Positions 62,113 to 64,000 of a DNA stretch of 64,000 nucleotides are shown piece after piece (position 1 is the first letter of the stretch; each line of letters opens with the position of its first letter). The stretch is from Sphingobacteriales bacterium. Its GTDB lineage: Bacteria > Bacteroidota > Bacteroidia > Chitinophagales > UBA2359. The stretch covers positions 2,232,001 through 2,296,000 of the forward strand of contig CP064999.1 in the NCBI GenBank assembly GCA_016700115.1. The letters are read 5' to 3'. The position numbers were made by a program, and so were the translations under genes. Under the pieces are notes generated by a model. That model saw nothing but the letters and a program-made list of their open reading frames with translations. It was not told where the DNA came from and did no database searches.

Positions 62113-64000
62113 TCAGGCAAGTTCAAAATCAATGGTGCGGGCTAACAGGTCAGTACTGACTACTCGAACATGTACGCGTCCGCCTAATTGATAGCGTTTT
62201 CCCTTATTAAAACCGATAAAAGCATGTTGAGTTTCCTGAAATACATAGGTATCGTCAATAACGGTGCTGATTCTGACCAATCCTTCGCATTTGTTTTCGA
62301 CCAATTCGACCCAAAAACCGAAATGGGCAACACCCGAAATAACTCCTTCAAATTCCTGCCCAATTCTTTCGCTCAGGTATTCTACCTGCTTATATTTCAC
62401 CGATTCGCGTTCAGCCTCCATAGCTTTGCGTTCCATGAGGGAACTATGTTCGCATTTGTGTTTAAGAGTGTCCACATCCCGATTAACACGGGTTGGGTCT
62501 TGAAGGCATTGCCATAAAATCCGGTGAACCATCACATCAGGATAGCGCCGTATGGGGGAGGTGAAGTGGGTATAATGTTGAAATCCAAGTCCATAATGTC
62601 CAATGTTCTGAACAGTATAAGCTGCTTTTGCCATAGAACGGATGGCTAAAGACTCCAACAGATGTTGTTCGGGTTTGCCTTTTATTTGTGTAAGCAAATT
62701 GTTGAGCGAAGCCGATATTTGCTCAGGAGTATCTAACTTTAGTTCGTAACCAAAGTCGGCAGCAAGCCTTTTAAATTCTGCTAATTTTTCAATATCCGGA
62801 GCACTGTGGGTACGGTTGACAAAGGGGATTTGTTCAGGACGGGTATTTATAAATTCGGCAACAGACCGGTTGGCGAGCAACATAAAGTCTTCAATCAGGC
62901 GATTGGTATCCAGCATTTCTTTAGCCATTACTTGTATAGGTTTGCCTGATTCATCGAGGATAAATTTTACTTCATCGCTTCCAAAATCTATAGAGCCGGC
63001 TTCCATTCTTTTGGCTCGCAGTATTTTTGCCAAACGGTCTAACAGTTTCAACTCGTCTGCCATATCGCCTTGACCGGAATCTAAAATTTCCTGAGCTTCG
63101 GCATAATGAAATCTGCGTGTTGAATGAATGAGTGTTCGTCCGAACCATTTACGAACTACTTTAGCCTCATCGGTCATTTCAAAAACAGCCGAGAAACACA
63201 ATTTGTCTTCGTTTGGGCGAAGAGAGCAAATCAGGTTAGACAGTTTTTCGGGAAACATAGGCAATACCCGGTCAACAAGATAAACGGAAGTAGCTCGTTT
63301 AAACCCATCCCGTTCAAGCGCAGAATCCGGAGAAACATAATAAGAAACATCGGCTATATGTACCCCGATTTCCCAGTTACCGTTGGGCAATTTCTGTACA
63401 GAAAGCGCATCATCAAAGTCTTTGGCATCTACAGGGTCAATGGTAAAGGTCGTAACTCCTTTAAATATTTTTCTTTGGACTATATCTTTTTCGGTTATGG
63501 TAACCGAAAGTTTTTCAGATTCGGCCAATGCTTCTGCGCTGAATTTAAGAGGAAAACCTTTGTTAGCCAGAATAGATATCATTTCAGCATTGTTTTCTCC
63601 TGGTTTTCCGAGTATTTTGGACACTTCGGCTACCGGTTTTTTGCCATCCTCACTCCACTCTATTACCCGCACCAACACTTTATCTCCATCTTTTGCACCG
63701 TTGATTTTTGACAAAGGCAAAAACAAGTTGAGCGGAATATTTGTATCCGGAATAAATAAAGCAAATTTGGGTGCGACTTTAATGATTCCGGTAAAAACCG
63801 TTTTACTTCGCTCAACAATTTCCACTACTTCTCCTTCCAAACGCCGGCCGCCACTTTTTATACCTGCCCTAACCTTGACACGGTCTCCGTCAAAAGCACC
63901 TTTTAGCCTTCCGGCAGGCACAAAAATATCTCTGTCTGATTGTTCTGAAACAATATAGGCGGAGCCGCTTGCCGTCATGTCAACCACGCCTACTATCAGT
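62113..64000 (-). CDS. rnr: Ribonuclease R, partial (5' end outside window)
   Basis: The reading frame runs to the window end, leaving about 629 residues. It lacks the N-terminal part of the family (cold-shock domains are incomplete). Visible are GVVDMTASGSAYIV, the RNB catalytic core with TIDPVDAKDFDDALSV (metal-binding Asp residues), IGVHIADVSYYV, HYTHFTSPIRRYPDVMVHRI and a C-terminal S1 domain (EFEGVISGVAHFGFWVELVENKCEGLVRIST). It degrades structured RNA 3' to 5'. The internal GTG/ATG near 63987 is not the true start. Confidence 0.92.
   Translation of the reverse strand, partial: LIVGVVDMTASGSAYIVSEQSDRDIFVPAGRLKGAFDGDRVKVRAGIKSGGRRLEGEVVEIVERSKTVFTGIIKVAPKFALFIPDTNIPLNLFLPLSKINGAKDGDKVLVRVIEWSEDGKKPVAEVSKILGKPGENNAEMISILANKGFPLKFSAEALAESEKLSVTITEKDIVQRKIFKGVTTFTIDPVDAKDFDDALSVQKLPNGNWEIGVHIADVSYYVSPDSALERDGFKRATSVYLVDRVLPMFPEKLSNLICSLRPNEDKLCFSAVFEMTDEAKVVRKWFGRTLIHSTRRFHYAEAQEILDSGQGDMADELKLLDRLAKILRAKRMEAGSIDFGSDEVKFILDESGKPIQVMAKEMLDTNRLIEDFMLLANRSVAEFINTRPEQIPFVNRTHSAPDIEKLAEFKRLAADFGYELKLDTPEQISASLNNLLTQIKGKPEQHLLESLAIRSMAKAAYTVQNIGHYGLGFQHYTHFTSPIRRYPDVMVHRILWQCLQDPTRVNRDVDTLKHKCEHSSLMERKAMEAERESVKYKQVEYLSERIGQEFEGVISGVAHFGFWVELVENKCEGLVRISTVIDDTYVFQETQHAFIGFNKGKRYQLGGRVHVRVVSTDLLARTIDFELA

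Noticed and set aside
63383..63958. Plus-strand ORFs opposite the RNase R gene
   Set aside because: The minus strand holds all RNase R catalytic motifs; the plus-strand ORFs are shadows.

Overview
This window is chromosomal DNA from a member of the Bacteroidota. It encodes many secreted proteins with type IX secretion (T9SS) sorting domains and a subtilase ending in a gliding-motility CHU_C-type domain. Several genes are preceded by the Bacteroidota promoter TTG-N19-TAnnTTTG, and Shine-Dalgarno sequences are rare. The mix of genes (dockerin-like and PKD secreted proteins, serine/threonine kinase, AGMO-like hydroxylase) resembles Chitinophagia or Saprospiria, but I cannot place it below phylum from the sequence alone.

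Layout. (1) 1-6365, minus strand: a defence operon with a fused type IIG-like restriction-modification enzyme and, 3 bp downstream, a large SMEK-domain-like protein that runs off the window. The R-M gene carries an in-frame insertion: a DUF559 (Vsr-like) nuclease domain framed by palindromic repeats. (2) 6713-24414: mostly single housekeeping or envelope genes. These are a zinc-ribbon membrane protein, CoA-binding protein, CPBP protease, acetyltransferase-like protein, ECF sigma factor with a membrane TPR partner, VWA lipoprotein, RsmI-like methyltransferase, YceI lipoprotein, UvrD-type helicase, dockerin-like secreted protein, XRE-S24 regulator, transglycosylase, LpxD-like acyltransferase, SppA and FolK. 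(3) 24534-32385: a kinase-FKBP fusion, a giant secreted subtilase and 6-phosphofructokinase. (4) 32386-46918: an accessory region in which two kinds of T9SS surface-protein gene (here called A and B) are arranged A1-B1-A2'-B2-A3' on the minus strand. A2' and A3' are fragments. An IS3 element interrupts B2. An IS1182-family element, itself interrupted by an IS4-type element, sits between B1 and A2'. A1 begins next to an 11-G tract that breaks its signal-peptide frame. (5) 47230-47535: about 14 copies of a 21-bp tandem repeat. (6) 47770-64000: a GH13 lipoprotein, another T9SS protein, an AGMO-like hydroxylase, two small CutA-like paralogues, a DUF4397 lipoprotein, an unknown secreted protein, LD-carboxypeptidase, tRNA-Asp, an Upf1-like helicase, a sugar-lactone oxidase, a histidine kinase, HemL and RNase R (cut by the window end).

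The most unusual elements are the mobile nuclease domain inserted in frame in the R-M enzyme with its palindromic repeat family (also found inside two surface-protein genes), the R-M/SMEK operon, the kinase-FKBP fusion, the T9SS gene array disrupted by three IS elements, the G11 tract and the 21-bp satellite.
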